Of a stretch of 64,000 nucleotides of DNA, positions 24,242 to 37,249 are shown in pieces. This DNA is from Calonectria ilicicola (Eukaryota; Ascomycota; Sordariomycetes; Hypocreales; Nectriaceae): NCBI GenBank assembly GCA_020809705.1, contig CP085834.1:124001-188000 (forward strand). Reading direction: 5' to 3'. The position numbers and the translations under genes were made by a program. The notes under the pieces were generated by a model, which was not told the origin of the DNA, searched no databases, and saw only the letters and a program-made list of their open reading frames with translations. Position 1 is the stretch's first letter. Every line of letters begins with the position of its first letter.

Positions 24242-27200
24242 ACCGAGGAAGTAGAGGGGGTGATCTTGATCCAGTCTTGATCCCAGATTCGGGATATCGG
24301 TATGTGCGGGACAAACGAGGTCAAGACGACGGTCGCAGCGCTTACGAGAGGGGTTTGCAATTGCCTTGGCGCGAGAGGACGGTGCCAGCCATCTGATAGG
24401 TTGGGCACCCAAGGCGCCTCCAGACAAAATGCAGATGCAGAGCCTGATTCTCGCAGCACCGTCAAGGAACCCCCTGAGTGAGTCCCAGATTCAATCAAAA
24501 GAAGAGAGCTATCAGATTTAAAAAAAAAAAAAAAGAAAAAAAAAAAGAAAAAAAAAAGGACTGAATAAGAATCTTTTTTTTATTAGTATTGCTACTTGTA
24601 CGCATCCATTCTGGGTGCACGGATCAGGTATCTCGGTTGAGCCTCGGCGATACGTTTTTGCGTGCAAGTATGCGTGCAAGTAACAATACTATTTATTCTC
24701 TATTAACATAGTTGGCTCCTGAGGCCCAAAACCTATCTCGGTAATAGAAAGTAACCAGACGATAAAATGGATTCCCTTCAATTGGAGCTGCCAAAGTAAT
24801 GTCCAATTTTCGGTCGTGTGCATCAGTTGATATTGAAGCCCCTCGGGGAATCATAAAAATTTAAGAGAGTTGGGTAATTAAAAGTGGTCATCCGAGCAGG
24901 ATGTATCTAGCCCTTTAACTGAAATGCCTTTCAGGTAATCTGTCTCAAATCAACGATGCAAATATTTTGACTATGATAAAACATGGATCATGGAGCATAC
25001 GCTGAACCTTGTGCGGATCTTCTACCCACATGATGTATAGGGTAATCTTAGCGAGCCGAGTCCATCGCTTCCAGAACCATGCATTCTCAATCTACGTTCG
25101 TTTCAAAATACAAAATTAATACTACTAAAGAAAGCCATAATTATATTGATGTATTAAGAAATTGTGAAATAGATATTATTTAAGCCCAATGTCAAGTTTG
25201 ATTTCGTGATCTATTCGGGGGATGCGTGCCAATTGGGGTATTTCTCAAACAAGTTACCGGCTAGGATGCGCTAGCGGTTGTTCGGAGATTGAGGTACGAC
25301 GGCTTTTATGCGGATACAATTTTAATTGTCTTCTTAAAAAGACAAAATTTCAAATACCCAGTCAGCCCAGGACTGTCGCTCTGAACCGGTGCCTTGAAAG
25401 CTTTGTCTTTTACGCTGTGTGAACTATGAAAGAAGAGGCATGTGCATGTGAAGGTGTAATTAGTGCACAAATTCGCCACATTATGCAGCTTTTATCACCT
25501 CGGGTATAGCGATGGTCATCTGCTCAAATGTTGTTGTATGTGTGTTCACCCGAAAAAAAAATCGGACACATCAGCCAATACCAATGCCTAGATGCAAACA
25601 CACTATCAGATGATCACACCATCCTGGCTGAAGTGACTCAATGTACAGAACATCGCCCCCTTGTAGAGCGCTATGCCAAAAAGAAATGATGGGCAATAAT
25701 GATTGATCAATTCCAATATCTTTCGAGACATAATGTGGCTTGCGAATGCCCGCTATGATGTGGTTTATGTTTTAAAAACTGATAGTACCATACTATTTCC
25801 GTGCCTGGTCTCTTACATACGTGACGTGTCCCGTTCTAGCCTACCAAACGGCCCGTAGCCAAGCCCAAAAGTCAGATGAGTCAGCTTACAAAGAATTTAT
25901 ATGGTTGGCAATCGCTTTTTGACTATGTAAATTCTGGTAGGTGGCTCGAACAATGTGGCAAGTCATGATGAGTTGAGCATAGATGCAAAGGATGGAATCT
26001 GATTTGCTCGCTGGGAGGGCTGAACAGTGCGCCTGTAAGCGGACGTTTGCACGCCCTCCGCACTCTCCGAGATTCATGGTCAGATGATAGCCAGCCTGCT
26101 TTGGGTGGAAGCGCGAAGACATAGTGCTGACGGATTCTGGCTTGGGATGTTTGTGCCAAGAATGACAGGTTTCGTTCACGTCATACCCAGGAGACAATGC
26201 TATCTAACTTCAAGCCGGATCCTCTCAACAGAGTCTATAAAATTGGCCACATCTAGTGAACGGGGGGGTGAAATACAAGCCAAGACACTTGCGAAAAATA
26301 GAAAGGGGCACGTTCTTCACTTGTAAGAACTAGGGTGCTAGTAAATTTGGCAGGGGGGAGGTTTCGCTCGAGAGCAGGAGGTAAGCAGCATGCCACCAGA
26401 CATGTCGGATAGGGCAAAAATGAATTCGCTTACAAAACGCATGCTAATGAGGATGGGATTCTCGTGCCCAGAAGACCGCATGGCGTTAAGGCCGTACCTA
26501 AACCTGGTCCGAGGAGCTTTTCTAACGGGTCTGCCACAGACGCGCCCGCGGGACGACAGGTCGCGCAGGGTATGACGCAAAGCCGTGTGCTTAGCGCCAA
26601 CAAGAGGATGCGGATCACTATGCAGGGTTTTCTCCTAGCGCCAACACAGCAACGTGCGCATTCGGAGAACAACCGTCAAGGACCATCACGCAAGTTTCGG
26701 TCCCGAGCACTCATCTATGACTTTGGGCAATGGTCAAGTAGGATATATGCCGGTCACGGCGCAAGGCTGCGCTCTGAGCACCAATTTCAAGAGCATGCCA
26801 AGCAAGCAGGATGGATTTCCTGGTCAATCAAAATTCCTCGGATATCACGGTATATCAATGACGTATTTGGCCACATCGTAGTGCACAGGAGTACAGCAGT
26901 TTGTGCACAGCGAACAGACGGGCAAAATAACGGTAGACCCAAACCGCAGTCATAATGATTCAGGCAAAATCTGAATGCATCAAGATGGTCCACTTAATTT
27001 GTTTTCTCACTGTTTTGAACCCACCGCTGGCTTGGTCACGGCCACGCAGGTTGGTCCAGAGGCTATGCAGGAACTTATATTTCATTCACCTGCCGTGGTT
27101 TGTTACAGGGATCGAGCGGGGATAATCGGATCTGTGGACCGACTCCCCTGGCGAAGCGAAGTGGTGACTGTGGGGGTGTCAGCCCTAGCCAGGGTGGGAA

Positions 27201-28317
27201 CATCTAAGCCTGGGGATCTTCACTATGATTGCTGTTCTAGGCGGTTACATGTGCCGAGAAGATGGCGCGGGTTTTAACACGGAGAAAGATGCAGACACCA
27301 CACAAGAACATGGACTCTAGCATGGGGTTCACCCATATGAGAACCGACAAACTATTCTTTACAGCATTAGATTATCGCAGAAACGTTCTCTGAGGATGAT
27401 TACGAGACCCTGTCCGGCATATATGCGGCCCGGTCCGAGCACAAAGCCAGTCCCACATGGCCAGTAGCAGTGTGTGTGCTGCGTGCCGCAGGGTGATGAC
27501 AGTTGCAGATCATCTCGTTTAGATGCTCGTCCTCTTCGCACTCGGCATCTCGCATATCTTATTTTAGGCTTGTTGCCTCCTGCGTGTCTGCGGCAGAGGA
27601 GCTGACTCAGCCTTTCCCAGCCGCTTCTTGGGCCGCGTGTTGGATCAAGATCAGAGCATGTCCTTCCAGAATGGGACAATCGTTCCCATGTCGCCTTCAA
27701 CCTGCAGAGGCGACACTCAGCCATCTTTCTCCACCTCGTCCATCGTTACAGGCTGATTCGGATAAGTCCCGTCATCCGAGACCGAACTAAAGCATAGAGT
27801 TCAAAGACGTTATTCGCTGCTGCCCCAATGCCCGTACAACACGAATTCCTTGAATCGGAAAATTAAAGAACAAAGAAATATGGGGGACGATTGGATCGAC
27901 ATTTACTGGGGCCAAAGCTCCAACACCAGTAAAACACGCCACGATCAGCCTCATTCGCATCCATCCTTCGGCGAGTCGGCCGCCTAGCCAGCTGGTGGGT
28001 CAGAGACTCCCTGTGTAGCCAACCTTCAAAAGACGTCTCTCAATTTCCCAGGCCAGGCGCCAATCGACGCAACCAAATAATCACCAACCGAAGTCGAGTC
28101 GGACCTATGACCACTCGGGCCGGCACAGCCGCCGTCGAACTTACGCAGGTTGCTGCGCTCGCCTGAATTATGCAGGGCCCTGCATATAAAGAGTAAAACA
28201 CTGATTCCTATATTGATGGGGGTGTCCTTCTACCCGCTTTCTCGCAGACCCGAACGACCTAAAGACGTCGATCTCCTTCCACAGCAAACCATGTCAAGTT
28301 AGCCAACCATCGAAATC
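24242..28317. other. 4-kb stretch without a recognisable gene
   Basis: Begins with an A-rich tract (24520..24557), continues AT-rich to about 26.3 kb, then turns GC-rich with long open frames on both strands (for example 26464..26955 plus and 27724..27359 minus) that have no family resemblance or convincing splice structure. A short direct repeat GCGTGCAAGTAT/GCGTGCAAGTAA lies near 24661-24684. The right end is the promoter of the bANK regulator, with TATAAA at 28185..28190. Palindromic AGACGTCT is present near 28033. Confidence 0.4.
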
Positions 28318-29718
28318 ATGTCAACTCCAAGCAACGATTCGCCGCCCACTGACATCAATGAGCGCCGAAGGCTTCAGAACCGCCTAGCTCAAAAGAATTA
28401 CCGTAAGTGGCCACTTTCCCTCGCTCCTCCGTTGGGTTACTCGTCGACAATGCATCGTTCTTGGCGAGAATAAGCCCAGAGATAGCAGTTCTAAACTTTT
28501 TCTTCAGGTACCAGACAAAAAATTCGCATGAGACTTGCAGAAGCCGTCTTGCATGAGATGCCTAATATCCATGCAGCCATCGCAGCAGTCGGATCTAAAC
28601 GGAAAAATAGCCTCACGGGCGTACACAACAGTGTGCCAGAGAGCGTCCAAGCCCTTGCAAATCTCGCTCTGATTTCCGGAAGCCCCGGCGAAATCGCCGC
28701 GCTCCCCCCTACCAATCACTTGACTATTGACAGCACATCTGGAGATGACCTAATCGACCGACCGAACCGCGAAAACGATCTTCAGATGAACTCGGAATTG
28801 GAGTACTCGGTAGAGCAGTCCATGGCGAATATGAATTGCATCGACCCCGCTCTGATGAACTATGAATGGGTGGGCATGGATTGTCATTCACCACCAAACG
28901 CGCAGCTGGCATCCCCAGCTCTCCCCGCTCTGGGAGAAGGGGATCTTAGCGCCAGCATCAAAGCCGCAAACAGCTATTTAGATCAAAGTGTGTCGGGGAG
29001 AAATCTCAAATGGCAAAAGCCGAGGTCACCTCACGTAGAGACTCTCGGCACGGGGTCCTGTACCACCACACCTACCCTCCAGATTTCTCCCTCGGAAAAA
29101 TTACAAAGCGAATCATCCATCATGTCCTTGTTATCATCACAAAACGCGTCAACTTCAAGCTCTATAATGCCATTATCCTCAGATTCAGATGAACCTTCGG
29201 AAGACCATGCGACACGAGAAGGCGCTGCTGAAAAACACGGGGCAAACCACAAGAACCCACTTCTTACCGCAGTAGCGCTTGGTAACCTAGAGATCGCCCG
29301 CCTCTTACTCTGCTCAGGTGCCAAATTGGATGTCCCAGATGATAGTGGCAAGACGGCCCTTCACCGCGCTGTTGAAAGCGGAGACACACGCTCAGTAGCG
29401 GCACTTCTCGAACTGGGCGCTGATGTACTGACCAAAGATTCATCTGGTAGAGGTCTACTACACTCGGCTGTTCAGAAGAACCAGTTGGAGGTCGTCGGCT
29501 TGATATTGGAGTGGTGTAAAAATAATCCCGGTACTGAAAAGGAGAGCAAGGAGTCCACTGATGGAAGAAAAGAGGGAGAGTTACTTTTAAAACGCTGCGT
29601 CGATGCCCAGGATGCGCAGAAAATGACTGCGGTACATGAGTGTGTTTTATTAGGTCGGGCAGAGATTTTGAAGTTGTTACTAGACTATGGAGCAGATGTT
29701 AATATTGGATGCAATTAA
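28318..29718 (+). CDS. bZIP-ankyrin (bANK) pathway regulator, TOXE/Apf2-like
   Basis: Putative pathway-specific transcription factor of 431 residues. Exon 1 (28318..28402) and exon 2 (28508..29718) join across a 105-bp intron inside the DNA-binding segment, giving NERRRLQNRLAQKNYR-TRQK at about residues 14-35: a bZIP basic region with no clear leucine zipper after it. A low-complexity Ser/Thr middle part follows. The last 180 residues hold about four ankyrin repeats, including GNLEIARLLLCSGAKLDV, GKTALHRAVESGDTRSV and GRAEILKLLLDYGADV. A basic region plus C-terminal ankyrins without a zipper is the architecture described for TOXE of the HC-toxin cluster and its apicidin counterpart. It sits directly upstream of the fatty acid synthase beta gene on the same strand, as expected for the regulator of this cluster. 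Confidence 0.9.
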
Positions 29719-30644
29719 GTGATTTGTCCCATGCCGCGTATCCTGACTAGTAATCATTCGATCAAAATGAGGCCAAGATTTCCATCCCAAAAAAGGCCCG
29801 AAATACCAATGGAATTGAGAACTTAGGCAAACTGATCCCGGATCGGCTATCTCGTAACAATGTTTGACATCTTTTACAGCCAGTTGAGTCTGCTGTTGAG
29901 TATGGCTTGCAAAAACAGCGGCCTCTAGGCTTTAGATCTGTTGGTCACATGATATGTTTTCTTCTTCCTCTCAATATTTCTCTTTCATTATTTGACTCAT
30001 GGTCCTCCCTTGGCTACTATCCCACAGCTGTCCCTGATTTAGCAATGCAAGTGCGCACAAAACTTTCCTTTGGATGGTGAAATCATCGAAATAACACTAG
30101 TGGCGCAGACCAACGCCCACATATCAAGCTACGCTTCTGGTCGTTATTGCATGTGGCGTTTCTGCAGGCGCTCGTAATCAATGATATGGTGATATTTGTA
30201 ATCTTGCGTTCGATTTGTGGGTCAGCATGTATACCACGAAAATCATTACCATTATTGTAGATGATCGCGTAAGAATGTGATTTTAAAAATATCAAGATGT
30301 CAATGGTCAATATCGGCCGTCAAAGTGATGGATGGGGTGACATTTCTGATTAACTGTATAGCCTTGGTGGTTGAAAGTGCGATATATTCCGCGTGCTTGT
30401 TTAGCATGGAAAAACGTGACCGGCGACCTAAATGTGAGAACATAATCCATAAGCGGGTGGGCCAATCACTCATATCTGAAAAAGATCACAGTATGGGATA
30501 GACGGTGCTTTTTAATATAGACCCTGCATTTTTAGCAATTAGACTGCTTCGTGAGGCTTGAATTTAAATATTGAACTGACTAGGTTTGAATGTCACAATT
30601 ATTCGTGTCGACCTGAAATTCAGACTCCCCCACTCTATTTGAAA
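29719..30644. promoter_or_regulatory. Promoter region of the fatty acid synthase beta gene
   Basis: No gene is seen. ATCTCGTAAC lies at 29849..29858, and CTCGTAAT at 30171..30178, whose reverse complement ATTACGAG is the core of the repeat found three times in the aminotransferase/OYE promoter. An AT-rich TATA-like stretch occurs near 30510-30520. Confidence 0.4.
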
Positions 30645-33600
30645 ATGACGGTCTGCTCAATGTCTAACAATGCGTCTACCCGCGTGCTCGTTTTACAGCA
30701 TGAATCTGTGGAAGTTTCACTCAACGTCCCTGCCTCAGAGATTCTTCATGTAGAGCAGCTGAAGAGTCAATTTATCACTACTTTGACCAGTACTATGGAT
30801 GGGGTCCAGGAGAATGGGGGTCTTTCAACTGCTGCGCTTGTTGCAAAATATATGGAACATGTTGCAGACCAACTCAAAGGGTTGGACAAGGAAGCCGTTG
30901 GCTCATCTAAGAAAATTCTGGCAACTGTTCTCAGCGAATTCGAGCGAATGTTTCTTGGGAATAATGACATCCATGCCCTTGCAGCATCTATTTCCAGCAT
31001 TGCCACCAGGTCTGATATCATCCGCAGCTACTATAAAGCGGTAGAAATATCCGATCACATTATTCATTCTAAAATTTCGGCCCTTTTTCGCGCCAGCGCA
31101 ATCGGCGCTGCCAAAGTCTACACTATTTTTGGGGGTCAAGGCAACACTGAAGACTACTTTGGCGAGTTACGTGAGGTTTACCAGTTGTATAAGCCTTTTA
31201 TCAGTGATCTAATTGTTGGATCTGCTGAGTTGTTGCGAAATCTTGCTCAAAATCCTGGAGTGGAACAGCTTTTCCCAAAGGGTTTAGACATACTTCGCTG
31301 GCTTGAAGATGCCACCACCACACCAGATTCTAAGTACCTGTTAGAAGCACCGATCAGCTTTCCCTTGATTGGTTTAATTCAACTTGCACATTATGAGGTG
31401 GCATGCAAGATTCTTGGTTTTCATCCTGGTTCAATGCGTGAACACATTGGTGGAACCACTGGCCACTCTCAAGGCATAGTCGTGGCCGCGGCCACTGCTG
31501 CGGCAGATTCATGGGATTCCTGGAAGAAAATCACATCTGAGGCGCTCACTATACTTTTTTGGATTGGGTCCAGGAGCCAGCAAGTCTTTCGTTATGCCTC
31601 GATCATCCCTAGCATGTTGAAGTCCTCGGAGGACAATGATGAAGGAATTCCATCCCCAATGCTGAGCATTCGAGGTTTGTCAGCAAGCCAGGTTCAGAAG
31701 CACATCGATGTGACCAATCAACATCTTCCTGAGAATTGTCACATCTCGCTATCTCTTTTTAATGGTCCTCGAAACTTTGTGGTGGCAGGTCCTCCCACCT
31801 CTCTATGCGGATTGAATGCCCACTTGCGCAAGGCTAAGCCGCCTAAAGACCAAAATCAAAACCGAATTCCTCACAGCAAACGCAAGACTCGTTTTATAAA
31901 TCGCTTCTTACCAATATCAGCCCCCTTCCATAGTCGGTATCTCTTAGACGCTCTAAAACTCATTGACGCCGATTTGGGGCATGTTCAGATCCTCAGCGAT
32001 TCTCTTGGCATGTCCGTCATGAATTCCCATACTGGCAAGGATATCCGGGATGAAATCAACGGCGATATTATTCCGGCTTTAGTACGACTAATTATTCGGG
32101 ATCCCGTCTATTGGGAGGATGCGACCGCGTTTCCTGAAGCAACGCACATTCTAGACTTTGGCCCTGGTGGCACCCTGGGTCTTGGTGTCCTCACCAACCG
32201 CAATAAAGAGGGTACTGGAGTGCATACCATTTTGGTTGGATCCATTGGAGACAACACTGATGAGGTTGGTTACAAGCATGAGCTTTTTGACCGTGATGAC
32301 AAGGATGGTGTCATCTACGCTATTGATTGGGCTAAGGAGTTTAGTCCACGCCTTGTCAAGGCTGCGTCGACGGGTGAGATATATGTCGATACGAAGCTCA
32401 GTCGCTTCCTGGGTCTTCCGCCTTTAATTGTTGCTGGAATGACACCTTGCACGGTGCCCTGGGATTTTGTCGCCGCTGCAATGAATGCTGGATACCAGAT
32501 AGAGCTTGCTGGCGGTGGTTACTGGAATCCCAAAGCCATGACTGATGCTTTGCTCAAGCTTGAGAAGTCTATCCCTCCGGGCCGAGGTATTGTGATTAAT
32601 CTCATATATGTCAATCCTGCTGCCATGTCTTGGCAAATTCCTCTAATTGGCCGGCTCCGCTCTGAAGGAATGCCTATCGAGGGCTTGACGATCGGTGCTG
32701 GTGTTCCTTCGATTGAGGTAGCACAAAAGTATATTGATACATTGGATATGAGATACATCTCTTTCAAACCCGGATCGATAGAAGCTATAGAAGCAGTCAT
32801 TCAAATCGCCAAAACCCGCCCAGGTTTCCCCATTGTCCTTCAATGGACTGGTGGTCGTGGTGGCGGGCATCACTCCTGCGAAGACTTCCATCAACCAATC
32901 TTGGCCACATACGGTCGCATTCGACGCCATAAAAACATATTTCTTGTTGCTGGCGGCGGGTTTGGTGATGCTGAAGATACATACCCATATCTCAATGGGA
33001 AATGGTCAAAGAACTATGGTTATCCGGCAATGCCTTTTGACGGGTTCTTATTTGGTAGCCGTATGATGGTTGCGAAGGAGGCTCACACTAGCCCCGCAGC
33101 GAAACAAGCCATCGTTGATGCCCCTGGAGTCAACGACTCCGAGTGGGAAAAGACTTATCATGGCCCCGCCGGTGGCGTCATTAGTGTTCGCTCTGAAATG
33201 GGTGAGCCCATTCATAAACTTGCCACTCGTGGCGTTTTGTTCTGGGCTGAAATGGACAAGAAAATTTTCAGTCTTCCCAAGCAAAAGAGATTGGCTGAGT
33301 TGAGGATGAACCGCGATTATATCATCAAGAAACTCAATGATGACTTCCAAAAAGTGTGGTTCGGTCGGAATGAGCTCGGGCAAGCATGTGATATTGAGGA
33401 CATGACATATGGCCGAGTGTCTCACCGACTTGTGGAACTGCTCTATGTTAAGCATGAGTCACGTTGGATCGACCGAAGTTATATTAATCTAGTCAGCGAC
33501 TTTCTGCAACGAATCGAGGAAAGATTCATTGACTCTCGCCAGCCATTTTTGAAGAACCAATTTGATTCGAGCAACCCTTATCAATCTGTCGGGAAGATTC

Positions 33601-36600
33601 TCCACTTGTACCCCAAAGCCGATTCCCAGCTAGTCAATGCTCAGGATGTGGAGTTTTTTCTTGCGTTATGCCTTCGTCGAGGTATGAAGCCCGTTAACTT
33701 CGTTCCGGTGCTTGATGAGAATTTCGAATACTATTTTAAAAAGGACTCTCTCTGGCAGTCCGAAGATGTTGCTGCGGTTTACAACCAAGATGTTGGGCGA
33801 ACTTGCATTCTTCAGGGTCCTGTATCTGTTCGATACTCGAAGTTTGTAGATGAGCCAATCAAGTCGATACTTGATAACATCAACAATGGCCATATCGAAT
33901 CTCTTACGGGTGAAAGTTATCGTGGAGACAGACAAATGATTCCAACAATTGAGAGCTTCGGTGGTGAATTGTTGAAAGGCGAAATCATTGCAGAACACCA
34001 CGACAGCATCACTGTGTCACATGATGATGACTCTCATTTAATTACATACAAGTTGTCGACTTCACCATTAGCAGCCATGCCTCCTGTGGAATTGTGGCTG
34101 TCCCTCCTCGCTGGTCCAGTGGGTACCTGGCGACATTCTCTTCTGACATCACAAGTCATACTTCAGAATAACAGATTTTCCGCCAATCCAATGAAGCGCC
34201 TACTCACCCCTGCTTCCGGTCTTTTGGTAGAAATCCATTCGCCCATGGACCCTCCCAATACAAAGATCATTGCCAAAGAACCATTGCAAAATAATCAACA
34301 CACTGCTGTTCTTGAGGTTGGTCTTCATGCAAAGGCAGACATCCTCGTGAAGATGATGGTTCATTCTACGGCCTTGGGAAAAGACCTTTGCCTCCCTCTC
34401 AGGTTTGCGTATCATCCTGAATCTGGCTACGTTCCAATCCGTGAAAAGATGGAAGGTCGCATTGATGCTATGAAAGAGTTTTATTGGCGTGCTTGGTTTG
34501 GACAGGAGATGCCAAATCTCAACGCCAATATCAGTAGCATATTTGATGGAGGTGAGGTCATTATATCCGATTCGGATATCACTGCGTTTCTTCATGCCGT
34601 CGGAAACACCAATAATGAATACTTGAAGGGTTCTGAAAAAGCCTTCTACGCCCCCATGGACTTTGCCATCGTGGTTGCTTGGAAGGCTATTATTAAGCCC
34701 ATTTTTGCCCGAGAAATTGACGCAGATATTTCGAAGTTGGTCCATCTTTCTAACGAATACCGCATGAGACCAGGTTCTGATCCTCTAAAGAAAGGAGATA
34801 AGGTTCACACCACTTCTCGGATTAATGCGATCATTAATCAGGGCTCGGGAAAGATGGTTGAAGTCTGCGGAACGATTCATCGAGATGGAAATGCCATTAT
34901 GGATGTTATTTCCAAATTTCTTTATCGTGGTGTTTACAACGACTTCCAAAATTGCTTTCAAAGTAAGACGGAAGACCCCAGAAAGCTATATCTAGCCAGC
35001 AATAAGGACGTTGCGATTCTCAAGTCAAAGGAGTGGATCACAATCAACGATGATTACAAGAACTTTAACTTGGTTGGACAAGTGTTGGAATTCCAACTCC
35101 ATACCTTTTTGCGTTTCAAAAACGAGAAGATCTTCAGTAGTATCCACACTCGGGGACATGTTTTCTTAAAACTCCCGAACAAGGCTTCAATACAAATTGC
35201 AAGTGTCACATACGAAGCTGGAAATTCAACGGGTAACTCTGTCATCGACTACCTGGATAGATTGGGGTCGCATTCAAACGAGCCTGTCCTATTTGAAAAT
35301 CCTGTTTCCATGGTTGGCGAGTTGGATTCGGTGCAATTCCATGCTCCAGCTAGCAACCGAAGGTACGCACATATTTCTGGAGACTGGAATCCAATCCATC
35401 TTTTTCGGACATTTGCGAACTATGCTGGATTGCCAGGAACAATCACACACGGCATGTTTTCCAGTGCTGCCGTCCGCACCCTTCTGGAGTCTTGGGCTGC
35501 TGAGAATAATATCACATCCGTCCGCAGATTCCAAGCTTCCTTTGTCGGGATGGTTTTGCCAAACGATACAATAAGTGTACAATTTCAGCATACCGGCATG
35601 ATATCCGGACGCAGGATAATTAAGATCGAAGCCAGCAACAGTGATACAAAAGAGAAGGTGCTGGTTGGTGAGGCCGAATTAGAACAACCACCAACTGCTT
35701 TCATCTTTACTGGTCAGGGCTCTCAGGCTCAAGGTATGGGTATGGATCTATACGCTTCTAGCCCTGCTGCCAAAAACGTTTGGGATAGAGCCGATGCTTA
35801 TTTCCTATCTAATTATGGTATGCGAACCTTTAACCCACCTGAAACGCAAAATACTGACATTGTATAGGGTTTTCCATCATAGGTATTGTCAAAAATAATC
35901 CGAAAGAGCTTACTGTTCATTTCGGGGGCTCTAAAGGCAAGACCATTCGTGAAAATTATATCAACATGGTATCAGAGACGCTAGATCCTGATGGAAAATT
36001 AAAATCTGAGCGACTGTTCAACAGCATTAATGACAGAACTTTATCATATACTTTTCGAGCACCCAATGGATTGCTTTCAGCGACTCAGTTTACCCAACCG
36101 GCTTTGACCCTCATGGAAAAGGCCAGGATCGAGGATCTGAAGTCCAGAGGCCTTATCCCCGAGGGATATATATTTGCTGGTCACTCCTTGGGTGAATTTG
36201 CCGCTCTTGCCGCTCTAGCTGAAATCATGCCTATCGAGAATCTGATATCGGTAGTCTTCTACAGGGGTCTGACAATGCAAGTTGCTGTTGATCGCGATTC
36301 CGCAGGCAGATCAAATTACTTGATGTGCGCAATTAACCCGAGCAGGGTCTCAAAAGAGTTCGATGAAGAGTCTCTTCAAAATGTTGTCAACATGGTTGCT
36401 GAAAAGACTGGTTGGCTTCTGGAAATTGTCAACTATAATATTGCCAACATGCAGTACGTGGCAGCAGGTGATGTCCGCGCCCTACATACCTTGACTGGCG
36501 TAATCGACTTCATCAAGCAGCAAGCCAATATAGACGAAGCGATGCAATCACTGGCAGGGGTAATCGATCGTTGCATGAAAGTGACGATTCAGAAGCCGAT

Positions 36601-36892
36601 GCCTCTGGAACTTCAGCGCGGCCAGGCGACTATCCCTTTACGTGGCGTCGATGTACCTTTTCATTCAAAATTCTTGAGACCAGGCATTGAACCGTTTCGA
36701 TCATTCTTGCTCAAGAACATCGAAAAGTCAGCCATTGATCCATCCTGCCTAGTTGGGAAGTACATACCCAACGTCACGGCGAAACCCTTCATGCTTACTA
36801 AAGAATACTTTGAGAATGTCCATGAGCTAACTAATTCATCCAAGATTGCAAAGATATTGGAGAATTGGGATTGCGGGATAGAGACGTGCTAA
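30645..36892 (+). CDS. Fatty acid synthase beta subunit (specialised, TOXC-like)
   Basis: Cytosolic fungal type I FAS beta subunit, 2065 residues, close to the usual length. Exons 30645..35817 and 35868..36892 are separated by a 50-bp intron that restores frame from SNYG to FSIIG. Domains in order: acetyl transferase with TTGHSQGIVV (Ser near 275); enoyl reductase with QWTGGRGGGHHS near 735 and VAGGGFGDAED; double hot-dog dehydratase ending with HISGDWNPIHLF near 1575; malonyl/palmitoyl transferase with FTGQGSQAQGMGMD near 1690 and FAGHSLGEFAAL (Ser near 1831). The chosen ATG at 30645 gives the normal N-terminus; the frame upstream has no ATG. Paired with the alpha subunit 4 kb away and next to the bANK gene, this is a pathway-dedicated copy rather than the primary-metabolism enzyme. 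It should supply the acyl chain of the product. Confidence 0.95.
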
Positions 36893-37249
36893 TATCAGCC
36901 ATATCTATAACATAGTTAATATGACAGCAGGACAGTCAAAAGATTCTCCAATGGGACGGAAATTGCAGTGTTCATGTTAAGCTGAATAAGTAGGGCCAGT
37001 GTGAAATCAACATCAAGTATTCGGAGTTTTATTTATGCATTCACTCATTGGAGTAATTATCTAAAGCTCGCATCCTATTCTAAATGCAGGCGAGGATATG
37101 AAGTCACATCTCATAGCCAAAGAGAAGAAATGGCTTGGGCATTTTTAATTAATTTCACATAACAATCAGAATCCCCCCGTGCTATAAATTGTCTTAAGTG
37201 AGACACGACCCCTGATCTTTGTTTAAAAGCTAATTCGGGATGTATCATC
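36893..37249. other. Convergent 3' spacer
   Basis: AT-rich spacer holding the 3' ends of the FAS beta gene (plus) and the aminotransferase gene (minus). No gene is seen. Confidence 0.5.

Noticed and set aside
26464..26955. Open frame of 163 codons in the GC-rich gap
   Set aside because: No motif, no supporting splice structure, and comparable frames occur on the opposite strand; a product of composition.
35818..35867. Apparent frame break inside FAS beta
   Set aside because: A 50-bp GT-AG intron restores frame exactly (SNYG to FSIIG) and keeps the transferase domain continuous, so this is not a frameshift.
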